A DNA stretch of 44,394 nucleotides from JBBRZF01 sp038236965 (GCA_038236965.1 JBBRZF010000005.1:1-44394), one strand, 5' to 3'; shown: positions 24,188 through 36,200, numbered from the stretch's first letter. Notes: a model not told the origin generated them from the sequence alone. Made by a program: numbers and translations.

Positions 24188-24676
24188 CTATTTCAATTTT
24201 TCCAGCACGGCAAAAACTTCGTTGTTCTCTGGTTGCTGGTCAAGCGGGTAGACCTTGGCGTGAGCCAGGATTCCCTGCTTGTCGATGATGAAGAGAGCAC
24301 GTTCGTTGATGCCGGGAACAGGCGGCCCTTCGCGAAGGATGCCGTACCTGGTGGCGACAGCGCCGTGGGGATAGAAATCGCTGCACAAAGGATATTTGAG
24401 CCAGCCGATGTCACGCTTCTGCCAAGCGACATGACTGGGAATGGAATCTACGCTAATGCCCACGACCTGGGCATCGTAGCCGGCGAACTTATCGAGGTCC
24501 GCATTGTAGGCCGGCATTTGGGCGGTTCAAACCGGTGTCCAGTCGAGCGGATAAAAGGCGAGGACGACGTTCTGTTTGCCGCGGTAATCGCTCAAACGAA
24601 AAGTCATCTTTTCGTTTCCGACGACGGCGGGAACTTCGAAGTCCGGAGCCTGGTCGCCCACTTTCAGTGGTGCCAT
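24188..24676 (-). CDS. Peroxiredoxin with in-frame UGA at the peroxidatic Cys (candidate selenoprotein)
   Basis: An AhpC/TSA-type peroxiredoxin of 162 codons, read through one TGA. The ATG at 24676 has GGAGG six bases upstream. The N-terminal half runs MAPLKVGDQAPDFEVP to FYPLDWTPV, then TGA at 24529-24527 (codon 50), then TAQMPAYNADL to the true stop, all in one frame. The TGA sits exactly where the catalytic Cys of the PxxxTxxC motif belongs. The only other Cys is C98. This fits selenocysteine, as known in bacterial PrxU proteins. A small hairpin (CCG, loop starting with G, CGG) lies 13 bases after the TGA. No sel genes are in the window, so a nonsense mutation or a base error remains possible. 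Confidence 0.8.
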
Positions 24677-24941
24677 TTTGATCCTCCGCAAAGTACGAAG
24701 TGCTATGGAGTCCTTGGTGGTTCACGACGATTCTAGTCTTGTGGGCACTCGGCGGGCAAGTTCGAGGCACGGCAGCGACAAAATTATGACGGTGGGCAGG
24801 AAAACGCCGCAGCTTTGGGGAGGCATCGTAGAGGCATGGCCGTTGTGTGCGGAGAAGTGTCTCTGCGCCTGTTCATAACCGCATTCCTGGAAGCGTCAAC
24901 GGCGCGCTACGCAAGTTGCCGGGTGATCGAGGAGGATTAAG

Positions 24942-25862
24942 ATGTTCGGATTTTCCCGCTATAACTACGAAGAGTTCGACCGTAATACTTTGGCGAAAGA
25001 CTTCTTGAAGAGCAAATTCGGCGATGCGCCGGAACCGGGCGAACGCGCGCCGGACTTCGAGTTACGCACCGTGGAGGGGAACAAGATACGGCTTGCGGAT
25101 TTCAAGGGCGAGAAGAACGTGGTGCTCACGTTCGGGTCGGCAACGTGTCCGCTGACGTCGAGTTCGATTTCCGACTTGAACGATCTTTATAACGATTACG
25201 CAGGAGAGGATGTGGAGGGGCTGTTCGTCTACGTGCGCGAAGCGCATCCGGGCGAAGAGATGCCGGCACATGCGTCGATGGCGGATAAAGTGGCTGCGGC
25301 AGAACTGTTCCGCGCGGAAGAAGAGATAGAAATTCCCGTGCTGATCGACGATATCAACGGGAAGGCGCATCGCCGATATGGATCGCTGCCGAATCCGACA
25401 TTCCTGATCGACAAGAGTGGTCGCATCGCATTCCGCTCGCTGGCTACGCGCCCGAGCGTGATTGCCGACGCGCTGGATGAACTGCTGGAGCGTCAGGAGG
25501 AACGAGGCACGGAACATGCGGTGGTGCATGGAGGAGAAGACTCGGCGATGCCATCGCTGAAATCGTTTTTCCATGTGCATCGCGCGCTGCAGCGGGGCGG
25601 GAATAGAGCAGTGAAAAATTTCGAACGCGAGATGGGCATACCGGGAAAAGTTGCGGTGACGGCGAGTCGCATTGCGCGACCGCTGGCGGATAATCCGGGC
25701 ACGGTCGCCGGAACCGCACTGGCCGTCGTGGGCGTAGTCGGACTGGGATTGTGGGCGGGACTTGCCTTGCGTAAGCGTCGCTTCAATCAGACGCCGTACC
25801 GGTTCCCGAAGTACGGTCGGCGCGCGGATGGGCCCGATGATTACGAGGCGGTGGGAATTTAG
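24942..25862 (+). CDS. Deiodinase-like redoxin with C-terminal membrane segment
   Basis: 306 residues. Residues 35-185 are a thioredoxin-fold redoxin with hallmarks of the iodothyronine-deiodinase family: FGSATCP (C69 at the position where animal enzymes carry selenocysteine), FVYVREAHP (E100, H102), an IPVLIDD strand and YGSLPNPTFLID. Bacterial members are not known to deiodinate and are thought to be thiol/peroxide redox proteins. A C-terminal extension carries a hydrophobic helix at about residues 252-276 and a basic end. GAGGAGGA precedes the start. It is divergent from the peroxiredoxin; the 265-base gap between them shows nothing recognisable. Confidence 0.85.
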   Translation: MFGFSRYNYEEFDRNTLAKDFLKSKFGDAPEPGERAPDFELRTVEGNKIRLADFKGEKNVVLTFGSATCPLTSSSISDLNDLYNDYAGEDVEGLFVYVREAHPGEEMPAHASMADKVAAAELFRAEEEIEIPVLIDDINGKAHRRYGSLPNPTFLIDKSGRIAFRSLATRPSVIADALDELLERQEERGTEHAVVHGGEDSAMPSLKSFFHVHRALQRGGNRAVKNFEREMGIPGKVAVTASRIARPLADNPGTVAGTALAVVGVVGLGLWAGLALRKRRFNQTPYRFPKYGRRADGPDDYEAVGI

Positions 25863-25919
25863 AGAGACATCGGGTAATTGGGTAATTTGTAAATTGGTAA
25901 TTTGAAGATCAAAGGCAGA

Positions 25920-25934
25920 GGGCGCGGAGGAATC
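25920..25934. repeat. Truncated copy of the GGGCGCGGA hairpin repeat
   Basis: The 15 bases GGGCGCGGAGGAATC equal the left half of the complete hairpins at 26027 and 26545. The right arm is missing. AGATCAAAGGCAGAG precedes it, as with the copies elsewhere. Confidence 0.6.
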
Positions 25935-25943
25935 GAAGGACAA

Positions 25944-25992
25944 TTGAGTCATTGGGTTATTGAGTCATTTGGGTTATTGAGTCATTGAGTCA
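25944..25992. repeat. TTGAGTCA direct repeats (left flank)
   Basis: Four copies of TTGAGTCA, two separated by TTGGGTTA-type spacers and the last two adjacent. The reverse complement, TGACTCAA, is repeated on the far side of the small gene at 26581-26596, so the block between is flanked by inverted repeats. Confidence 0.75.
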
Positions 25993-26026
25993 AGTAAACC
26001 CAGTGAAGATTGAGGATCAATGGCAA

Positions 26027-26059
26027 GGGCGCGGAGGAATCCGCGCCCTTTGTTGTTTC
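26027..26059 (+). terminator. GGGCGCGGA hairpin, complete copy A
   Basis: Perfect 9-bp stem GGGCGCGGA, tetraloop GGAA, TCCGCGCCC, then TTTGTTGTTTC. It looks like an intrinsic terminator for the deiodinase-like gene, though 165 bases past its stop. The 33-base sequence is identical to copy B at 26545-26577. Confidence 0.7.
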
Positions 26060-26149
26060 TACGGTCGAACGAAATTTGAATTTGGTGGTGGTATGGGGAT
26101 ATCTCGCCAGCTAACTTCTCACGGCGTAGTGTATTGTTGGCAGGTCACG

Positions 26150-26458
26150 ATGCTGCGCTCTGAACTTTGGTGTGGATGTGTCGAGTTGAAGCCACTAGAC
26201 CGTGCTGAATACGGCGCGGCAGGAGCGTTTACGAACATCATCACTTGGGCGCGAGATGCGGAGGAGTTCCGCAGTAAAGCAGACACCATCGCAACGAGCC
26301 TCAAGATGTACGTCGCACAAACAGAAAAAGTTGAACCAGTCGGAGATTACTCTGATGAATGGCCAGAGGAATTCGAAGACATGGTTAGACGTGCCGAGTC
26401 AAATCCGAATGCCATTATCTATGGCACTTTTCATAACTATCCACACGACCAAGCCTAA
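26150..26458 (+). CDS. Hypothetical protein in a repeat-flanked segment
   Basis: About 102 residues from the ATG at 26150. The frame is open back to 25985, but that part reads through the repeat hairpin and is not real. The sequence has a GAFTNIITWA stretch and an acidic second half (DEWPEEFEDM); no family is recognised with confidence. Starts at 26093 or a GTG near 26129 are alternatives. Base composition is visibly less GC-rich than in neighbouring genes, which with the flanking repeats hints at acquisition. Confidence 0.6.
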   Translation: MLRSELWCGCVELKPLDRAEYGAAGAFTNIITWARDAEEFRSKADTIATSLKMYVAQTEKVEPVGDYSDEWPEEFEDMVRRAESNPNAIIYGTFHNYPHDQA

Positions 26459-26544
26459 AGCAGATTTGGATTGTTGACGGTATCAGGCCATCCTTCCCGC
26501 CGTTCTGGATAGAGTGTGATGAGTTCGCTGAGGACAAAAGGCGC

Positions 26545-26577
26545 GGGCGCGGAGGAATCCGCGCCCTTTGTTGTTTC
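26545..26577 (+). terminator. GGGCGCGGA hairpin, complete copy B
   Basis: Identical over 33 bases to the copy at 26027-26059: 9-bp stem, GGAA loop, T-rich tail. It lies 87 bases after the stop of the small hypothetical gene, so it may end that transcript. Confidence 0.7.
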
Positions 26578-26580
26578 AAA

Positions 26581-26622
26581 TGACTCAATGACTCAATGGC
26601 TAAATGACCAAATGACTTAATG
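26581..26622. repeat. TGACTCAA repeats (right flank, inverted relative to left)
   Basis: Two adjacent TGACTCAA units followed by decayed versions (AAATGACC, AAATGACTTAATGAC). They are the inverse of the TTGAGTCA units at 25944-25992 and lie just before the acnA stop codon. Confidence 0.7.
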
Positions 26623-26638
26623 ACGTTCGTGACGTTGC

Positions 26639-29443
<2,805 letters not shown>

Positions 29444-29576
29444 AAGACGCCTTCTGAAAAGAGATTCCGAACCTAAAAGCGGAGGCACCGCGCTGGGCAG
29501 AGAAATAGAAAATTGCGCGCTGTGCCGAATTACTTAGTTTACGACTTTTTGCGGGGTGCTGTCAGCAGGCCAAACT

Positions 29577-30917
29577 TCAGGCTAACCATTCGTGTGCGAC
29601 CTGCAGGAGCAGATAGATATTGAGTCCGGCGATGACAAAGGCGACGGTCCAAGCCAGGGCCTTGACGATACGGCCATTCACGAAGTCACCCATCTTGGCC
29701 TTGGAGCTTGTAAACATGACCAGCGGGAAGACGGCGAAGCTCAACTGCATGGAGAGCACGACCTGGCTGAGGATGAGCAGGCGGGCGGTGCCGCTCTCTC
29801 CGGCGATGGCGGTGACGATGACGGCCGGGATGATGGCGATGAGGCGCGTGACGAGGCGGCGGAGCCATGGGCGTAGCGTCATGTTGATGAAGCCTTCCAT
29901 GACGATCTGTCCGGCGAGCGTTCCGGTGAGGGTGGAGTTCTGGCCGGAGGCGAGCAAGGCGATGGCGAAGATGGCGCTGGCGATCTTTGCGCCCAGGAGC
30001 GGGGAGAGAAGTTTGTAGGCGTCCTGTATCTCGGCGACGGCGCGGTGTCCGCTGCGATAAAAGGTGGCGGCGGCGACGATGAGGATAGAAGCGTTGACGA
30101 AGAGCGCGAAGGTGAGGGCGACGGCGGAATCGATGTTGCAGTACTTGATGGCCTCGAGCTTGCCTTCCGGGGTGCGGTCGAAGTCGCGGGTCTGCACCAC
30201 GGCAGAGTGCAGATAGAGATTGTGCGGCATGACGGTGGCGCCAAGGATTCCGATAGCGAGGTAGAGCATGGAGGGATCGCGGAACATATCCGCCGATGGC
30301 ACGAGGAAGCCATGCATGATTCCGGCGAGATCGGGACGGGAGAAGAAGATTTCTAGTCCGAAGCAGACTCCAATGGTTCCGGTGAGGACGACGACGATGG
30401 CCTCGATGTAACGGAACCCCTTGTTTTCCAGGAAGAGAATGAGCAAGACATCGAGCGCGGTGATGCAGACGCCGATGATGAGCGGGATGTGGAAGAGCAG
30501 GTTGAGAGCGATGGCCGAGCCGATGACTTCGGCAAGATCGCAGGCGGCAATGGCGATTTCAGCGACGATCCAGAGGAAGTAAGTGACGGGACGGCTGAAG
30601 TGGTCGCGGCAGGCCTGCGCGAGGTCGCGTCCGCTGACGACGCCTAGTTTGATGCAGAGACTCTGCAGAAGAATCGCCATCAGGTTGGAGAGCATGATGA
30701 CGAAGAGCAAGCGGTAGTTATAGCGGGAGCCGGCGGCGAGATCGGTGGCCCAATTGCCGGGGTCCATGTAACCGACGGCGACGAGAAAGCCGGGGCCGGC
30801 GAAAGCGATCAGTTTGCGAAGGAATCCGGGAGAGCGGGGGACGGGGAGGCTGGAATGAATTTCCGGCAGACTGGGTGTATGGGTCTGCTTACTCCAGCCG
30901 CGCTCCTCCTTCTTCAT
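29577..30917 (-). CDS. mntH: Nramp-family divalent metal (Mn2+/Fe2+) transporter
   Basis: A proton-coupled Mn2+/Fe2+ importer of the inner membrane. 446 residues with about 11 hydrophobic helices. The two metal-binding signatures are DPGN (residues 52-55) and MPHN (230-233). The substrate is assigned from the family. ATG 30917 is preceded by GGAGG nine bases upstream; a GTG six codons earlier overlaps that ribosome site and is less likely. No MntR box or manganese riboswitch was recognised upstream. Confidence 0.93.
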   Translation of the reverse strand: MKKEERGWSKQTHTPSLPEIHSSLPVPRSPGFLRKLIAFAGPGFLVAVGYMDPGNWATDLAAGSRYNYRLLFVIMLSNLMAILLQSLCIKLGVVSGRDLAQACRDHFSRPVTYFLWIVAEIAIAACDLAEVIGSAIALNLLFHIPLIIGVCITALDVLLILFLENKGFRYIEAIVVVLTGTIGVCFGLEIFFSRPDLAGIMHGFLVPSADMFRDPSMLYLAIGILGATVMPHNLYLHSAVVQTRDFDRTPEGKLEAIKYCNIDSAVALTFALFVNASILIVAAATFYRSGHRAVAEIQDAYKLLSPLLGAKIASAIFAIALLASGQNSTLTGTLAGQIVMEGFINMTLRPWLRRLVTRLIAIIPAVIVTAIAGESGTARLLILSQVVLSMQLSFAVFPLVMFTSSKAKMGDFVNGRIVKALAWTVAFVIAGLNIYLLLQVAHEWLA

Positions 30918-30994
30918 GCTTTCGATCCTCCGCACAATCCAAAACTATACCGCAAGCGGTGCGGCGGTAGGTTCGGAGGAGATGAAATTCAAAA

Positions 30995-31026
30995 TCCACC
31001 ACGGAGACACGGAGGCACGGAGAAAG
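30995..31026. repeat. CCACGGAGACACGGAGGCACGG-type dispersed repeat
   Basis: A run built from the unit (A/C)CACGGAG in the gap between mntH and hemL. Short sequences of this type are scattered through many bacterial genomes. It is the only copy in this window. Confidence 0.5.
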
Positions 31027-31127
31027 GCAAATCGGGCAGAGGGAGAGAGGTTAGGAATATCCGATTGGAGGTGGCAGAGGGAAGACAAAGGGTCTCTCCG
31101 CTCCGCTGCGCTGCGGTGGATCGTTTT

Positions 31128-31143
31128 CGTTTAGCGCTAAACG
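31128..31143. promoter_or_regulatory. Perfect 16-bp palindrome
   Basis: CGTTTAGCGCTAAACG, a perfect dyad with no spacer, 16 bases beyond the hemL stop and about 210 upstream of mntH. It could be a regulator site for mntH. It lacks a T-run for a terminator. Confidence 0.4.
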
Positions 31144-31159
31144 TTAGATTCCTGCCGCG

Positions 31160-32461
31160 CTAGGCGGTGACCAATGCCAAGGCTTCGCGGGCGGCGGCGA
31201 TACTTTGTTCGACGTCCTGTTCGGTGTGGGCGGCGGACATGAAGGCGGCCTCGAATTGAGAGGGGGGAAGCCAGACGCCGGCGTCCAACATGCCGCGATG
31301 GAAGCGTCCGAATTGTTGGGTGTTGCAGGTGGCGGCCGAGTCCCAGTCGGTGACCTTCTTGTCGGTAAAGAAGAAGGTGAACATGGAGCCGATGCGATTG
31401 ACGGTCATGGGAATTCCGGCTTCGCGGGCGGCTTCCAGAACGCCGTTGGTGAACTGTGCGGAGAGCTTTTCGAGTCGCGCGTAGATGGCTTCGCGGTCTT
31501 CGCGAAGGGCGCAAAGCATGGCGAGTCCGGCGGCCATGGCGAGGGGATTCCCGCTCAAGGTTCCGGCTTGGTACATGGGGCCAAGGGGCGCGACCATGTT
31601 CATTATTTCTTCGGGGCCGCCATAGGCTCCGACGGGGAGTCCGCCGCCGATGACTTTTCCGAAGGTGGTGAGGTCGGGCTTGATGCCGTAGAGTTCCTGC
31701 GCTCCGCCGTAGCTGACGCGGAAGCCGGTCATGACTTCGTCGAAGATAAGGACGGTGCCTTCGCGTTTGGTGATGTCGCGGAGGAACTGGAGATAGCCTT
31801 CGGCGGGCGCGACGCAGCCCATGTTGCCGACGACGGGCTCGACGATGATGGCGGCGATCTGTCCCTTGAGGCGAGTGAAGGCTTCTTCCACGGCGGCGCG
31901 ATTGTTATAGGGCAGCGCGAGGGTGAATTGCGCGAACTCTTCGGGAACTCCGGCCGAGCCGGGGATGCCGAGGGTGGCAACGCCGGAGCCGGCTTTTACG
32001 AGAAGTGCGTCGGTGTGTCCGTGATAGCAGCCTTCAAACTTGATGATGTATTTGCGGTTGGTATAGGCGCGCGAAAGACGGATGGCCGACATGGTGGCTT
32101 CGGTCCCGGAGCTGACGAAGCGGACTTTCTGCATGGAAGGAATGGCTTCGATGACGGCTTCGGCGAGGTCGGCCTCGGAAGGAGTGGACGCGCCGAAGCT
32201 GGTTCCCTTGCGCGCGGCTGCGATGATGGCCTCAATGACCGAGGCGGGGGCGTGTCCGAGAAGCAGTGGGCCCCAGGAGCCGACGTAGTCGATATACTCA
32301 TTGCCATCGGCGTCGAAGACACGCGAGCCTTCGCCGCGAACCAGGAACGGCGGATCGCCACCGACGGAGCGGAAGGCGCGGACGGGCGAATTGACGCCTC
32401 CGGGGATTAGCTTTTCTGCGCGTTTCTGTAGTTCGCGGGAGACATCGAGTTTGCGGGCCAT
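31160..32461 (-). CDS. hemL: Glutamate-1-semialdehyde 2,1-aminomutase
   Basis: The PLP enzyme that makes 5-aminolevulinate in the C5 pathway to haem. 433 residues, normal length. The PLP lysine is K269 in TFGKVIGGG, and DEVMTGFR binds the cofactor. The start at 32461 has AAGGA upstream; an open frame further upstream is not supported. No other haem genes are adjacent. Confidence 0.97.
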   Translation of the reverse strand: MARKLDVSRELQKRAEKLIPGGVNSPVRAFRSVGGDPPFLVRGEGSRVFDADGNEYIDYVGSWGPLLLGHAPASVIEAIIAAARKGTSFGASTPSEADLAEAVIEAIPSMQKVRFVSSGTEATMSAIRLSRAYTNRKYIIKFEGCYHGHTDALLVKAGSGVATLGIPGSAGVPEEFAQFTLALPYNNRAAVEEAFTRLKGQIAAIIVEPVVGNMGCVAPAEGYLQFLRDITKREGTVLIFDEVMTGFRVSYGGAQELYGIKPDLTTFGKVIGGGLPVGAYGGPEEIMNMVAPLGPMYQAGTLSGNPLAMAAGLAMLCALREDREAIYARLEKLSAQFTNGVLEAAREAGIPMTVNRIGSMFTFFFTDKKVTDWDSAATCNTQQFGRFHRGMLDAGVWLPPSQFEAAFMSAAHTEQDVEQSIAAAREALALVTA

Positions 32462-32570
32462 GCGGATTCCTTGCGAGCGCGACCGTGGTCGCGCAGGAGC
32501 TTGGGTGGGACCCATCCACTATAACAATTCCGCTTGTTACTGGCGAAGCGCTCGCTTAGGATGGGCGGCC

Positions 32571-33197
32571 ATGTACGAACCTGCGGTGGCACTGACGGAC
32601 TTTGTTTTGACCTTGGAATGCGCCGTGCTTTTTGTGTTGCTGAGGCGCGGGGCGAAAAGTCCGTTGCGCAGCGCCTTTCTGTCGATGTTTGCGGCGACGG
32701 CCGTAGCGGCGCTGCTCGGGAGACTTGTCCACGCGTTTCTGCCGGATGAGACCACGCTCGCCTACGGCATTGCGTGGCGCGCGACCTTGCTCATCATCGG
32801 CGCGGCTGCGGTTTCGGCATTCCTGGCGGGCGCGTACCTGCTGTTCCCCGCGGAGCGTGTTCCGCTGCTGCGAAAGATTGCCGCCGGAAGTTATCTCGCT
32901 TACCTGCTTTGGCTGTTCTTCGTTTCCATGAAATTCCGAGTGGCCATTGCCTACTACTTGCCGGCAACGGTGCTGCTGCTCATCGCGTTCCTCGTTGTGC
33001 GCAGGCGGCGTGAGGGCGCAATGATCGGGGCCGTGGGAGTACTGCTCACGCTGATCGCTGCGGCTATCCAGCAGGCGCGGATAGGGATTCATCCGGTCTA
33101 CTTCAATCACGATGCGGTCTACCACGTGGTGGAGATGGTTGCGTTGTGGCTTTTGTTTTTGGGAGCGCGGGGAGTGAGCAGCGAACAGAGTTCCTGA
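32571..33197 (+). CDS. Polytopic membrane protein, hypothetical
   Basis: 208 residues with about six to seven hydrophobic helices and few charged loops. The last part has a conserved-looking FNHDAVYHVVEMVALW segment resembling the small DUF6962-type membrane proteins, an assignment made from memory and uncertain. The ATG at 32571 has only a G-rich stretch upstream. It is divergent from hemL and 60 bases before mfd in the same direction, so it may be read together with mfd. Confidence 0.75.
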   Translation: MYEPAVALTDFVLTLECAVLFVLLRRGAKSPLRSAFLSMFAATAVAALLGRLVHAFLPDETTLAYGIAWRATLLIIGAAAVSAFLAGAYLLFPAERVPLLRKIAAGSYLAYLLWLFFVSMKFRVAIAYYLPATVLLLIAFLVVRRRREGAMIGAVGVLLTLIAAAIQQARIGIHPVYFNHDAVYHVVEMVALWLLFLGARGVSSEQSS

Positions 33198-33257
33198 TTT
33201 TCTCAGTCGTGTTCGGCAGCTAAATACATTTGCGTTTTCGCTGGTAGAATCAGAGGG

Positions 33258-36200
33258 ATGGTCCTCCCTTTCGTCCGCGAATTGTTTGCGGACGTGGAAA
33301 AGTCTGCCGTCTTTGCGCGTGCTGCCAACCACCTGAAGGGCGGCGCGGGGCGGATACGTTTGTCTGGGCTGACTCCGACCGCCAAAGCCCTGCACTATGC
33401 GCTGCTGCACAAGGCGGCGGGGCGTCCGCTGATCGTGCTGGTAAGCGACAATCGTGCGGCTGAAGAACTCATCCCTGTGCTGCAGGGGTTCTGCGAATTG
33501 ACGGGCGCGTGCGCGCCGGAATCGGTCAGCTACCTGCCTTCGCGGGATGTTCTTCCCTTCGAAAACCTGTCCCCACATCCTGAGATTCAAGAAGCGCGTG
33601 CGCAAGCTTTGTGGCGCGTGGCGACCCATGCGGTCTCGATACTGGTGGTGCCGTTCGCATCGTCGGCGATACGTTTGCGCGATGCCGAATTTTACGCAGG
33701 GCTGGCACGCGTGGTGCGGCGTACGGAATCGCTCGATATCGACACGCTGCTTCCGCACCTGAATACCGTGGGCTATGCGGCGGCGGACGTGGTGGAGATG
33801 CCGGGCGAATACGCGATGCGCGGCGGCATTCTGGATGTATATCCGCCGGAGGCCGACCGGCCGTTGCGTATCGAGCTGTTTGGCGACGAAGTGGAATCGA
33901 TACGGAAGTTCGATCCGGAGACGCAGCGTTCGTCGGTGGAGACGGACGAAGTCATCCTGCTGCCCTTGACCGAGACTCCGGTGAGCGAAGAACTACTGGG
34001 CGCGATTCATGCGCGGCTGAGCGGAAAGCGAGTGGAGGGCAATCCGTCGGTGGTGGAGGAGATGATTCGCGCGGGCGGCGTCACGGTGTTTCCGGGATGG
34101 GAATTTTTTGCGCCGGTGGCGGGCGCGCCGAACACGATCTTCGACCTGATGCCGAACTCGCCGGTGCTAATCGACGAACCGGAACTGATGCAGCGCGACT
34201 TCGATACGTGGTGGGAGCGCGTGCAGGGTACGCACGAACGCAGCGGCATCGGGAAGCTGGTTCGTCCGGAAGACATTTACGTTCCGCCGGAGCCGTGGCG
34301 CGAGAAGGTCGCGCAGATTCCGGGCGCGGACATCGAGCAGCTTGGCATCACGACGGCCGATGATGAGAACCATCTGGTGGTGGTGGCGCAGCCGACGACG
34401 CGCTTCCACGGTTCGATTCCGGCGATGGTGGAGCAAGCGAAGAAACTCGCTGGCGAAGGTCGGCGAGTGCTGTTCGCTGCCGGCAACACGGGTGAAGTGG
34501 AGCGACTGGCCGATATCTTCGGCGAGTACAACCTGGCGTACCGGTTGGGGAGTCGCAATCCGCGTCCGGGTGGCGAGACGTATGCCGACGAGGCCGGATA
34601 CTTTGCGGAGGATATGACGGCGGCGACCTTGGTGAAGGCGTTTGTGCCGGACGGCGTTGTGTTGCCGGAGGCGTCGCTGGTTATTTACGGCACGCGCGAC
34701 CTGTTCGACGACTCGGAGCTGATGGCGCCGCGCTCCCTGAAGCAGAAATCGAAGACTTCGGCGTTTCTGTCCGACTTCCGCGACCTTGCTGTTGGCGATT
34801 ACGTGGTGCACGTGGAGCACGGCATCGGGCAGTATCACGGACTGCGCGAAATCGAGCAGCCGGACGGCGGCAAGATCGAGTTCATGATTCTGGAATATGC
34901 CGAGGCTGCTCGGTTGTATGTTCCGCTGACTCGACTCGACCTGGTGCAGAAATATCGGTCGCAGGAAGGCGTGCGTCCGGTATTGAATCGACTGGGCACG
35001 CAGCAATGGGCGAAGACAAAAGCCAAGGTGAAGAAGGCCATGAAGGACATGGCCGACGAACTTCTGAAGCTTTACGCATTGCGCAAGACGGCGGAAGGAC
35101 ACTCGTTCCCGAAAGACACGGAGTGGCAGCGCGAGTTCGAAGACGCCTTCGAATACAACGAGACGGACGACCAGTTGTCGGCGGTGGCGGACATCAAGCG
35201 CGACATGGAATCGACGCTGCCGATGGATCGGCTACTCTGCGGCGACGTTGGTTATGGAAAGACGGAAGTGGCGATGCGCGCGGCTTTCAAGGCGATGAGC
35301 GACAACCGGCAGGTCGCCGTGCTGGCGCCGACTACGGTGCTGGCCTTCCAGCATTTTGAAACTTTCAAGCGGAGATTCTCGGCGTTCCCCATCACCATCG
35401 AGATGATCTCGCGCTTCCGCACGGCGAAGCAGCAGAAAGAGATCGTGGAAAAAGTGGAGAACGGAAAGGTCGATATCCTCATTGGCACGCATCGCGTGCT
35501 CTCGCAGGACATCAAATTTCCGGAGCTTGGCCTGGTCATTGTGGATGAAGAGCAGCGCTTCGGCGTCCGGCATAAAGAGCGGCTGAAGCAGTTGAAGAAG
35601 GAAGTGGATGTTCTGACCATGTCGGCCACGCCGATACCGCGGACGCTGCATATGTCGCTGGTGGGACTGCGCGATATGAGCGTGATCGAGACTCCGCCGA
35701 AAGACCGCATGGCGATCCAGACGGTAGTGGCGGCGTGGGACGAAAAGCTCATCAGGTCTGCGCTGGAAAAGGAACTGGAACGCGGCGGGCAGGTGTACTT
35801 CGTACACAATCGCGTGGAGAGCATCTACGAAATTGCGGCCAAACTGCGCGAACTGGTTCCGCAAGCGAGGGTGCTGGTGGGCCACGGACAGATGTCGGAA
35901 GGCCAGTTGGAAAACGTGATGCTCGGATTCATGCGTCATGAAGCCGACATCCTGGTGGCGACGACGATCATCGAGAACGGGCTGGATATTCCGCTCTGCA
36001 ATACCATTCTTATCAATCGCGCAGACCGGCACGGATTGTCTGAGCTGTACCAGTTGCGCGGACGCGTTGGGCGCTCCAATCGGCGCGCATATGCGTATCT
36101 GCTGATTCCGGCGGACCGCGACTTGACCGACCTGGCGCGACGCCGGTTGGCGGCGCTGAAAGAGTTCAGCGACCTGGGAGCGGGATTCAAGATTGCGGCG

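Noticed and set aside
24188..24517. A 109-residue peroxiredoxin fragment starting at MPAYNADL
   Set aside because: This start lacks the catalytic motif and N-terminal fold. The upstream frame up to ATG 24676 encodes exactly the missing part with only the TGA between, so the fragment is one piece of a larger gene.
24489..24770. ORF in another frame over the peroxiredoxin N-terminus, suggesting a frameshift
   Set aside because: Its Arg-rich product resembles no protein. The true N-terminus is in the same frame as the C-terminus, so no frameshift is needed.
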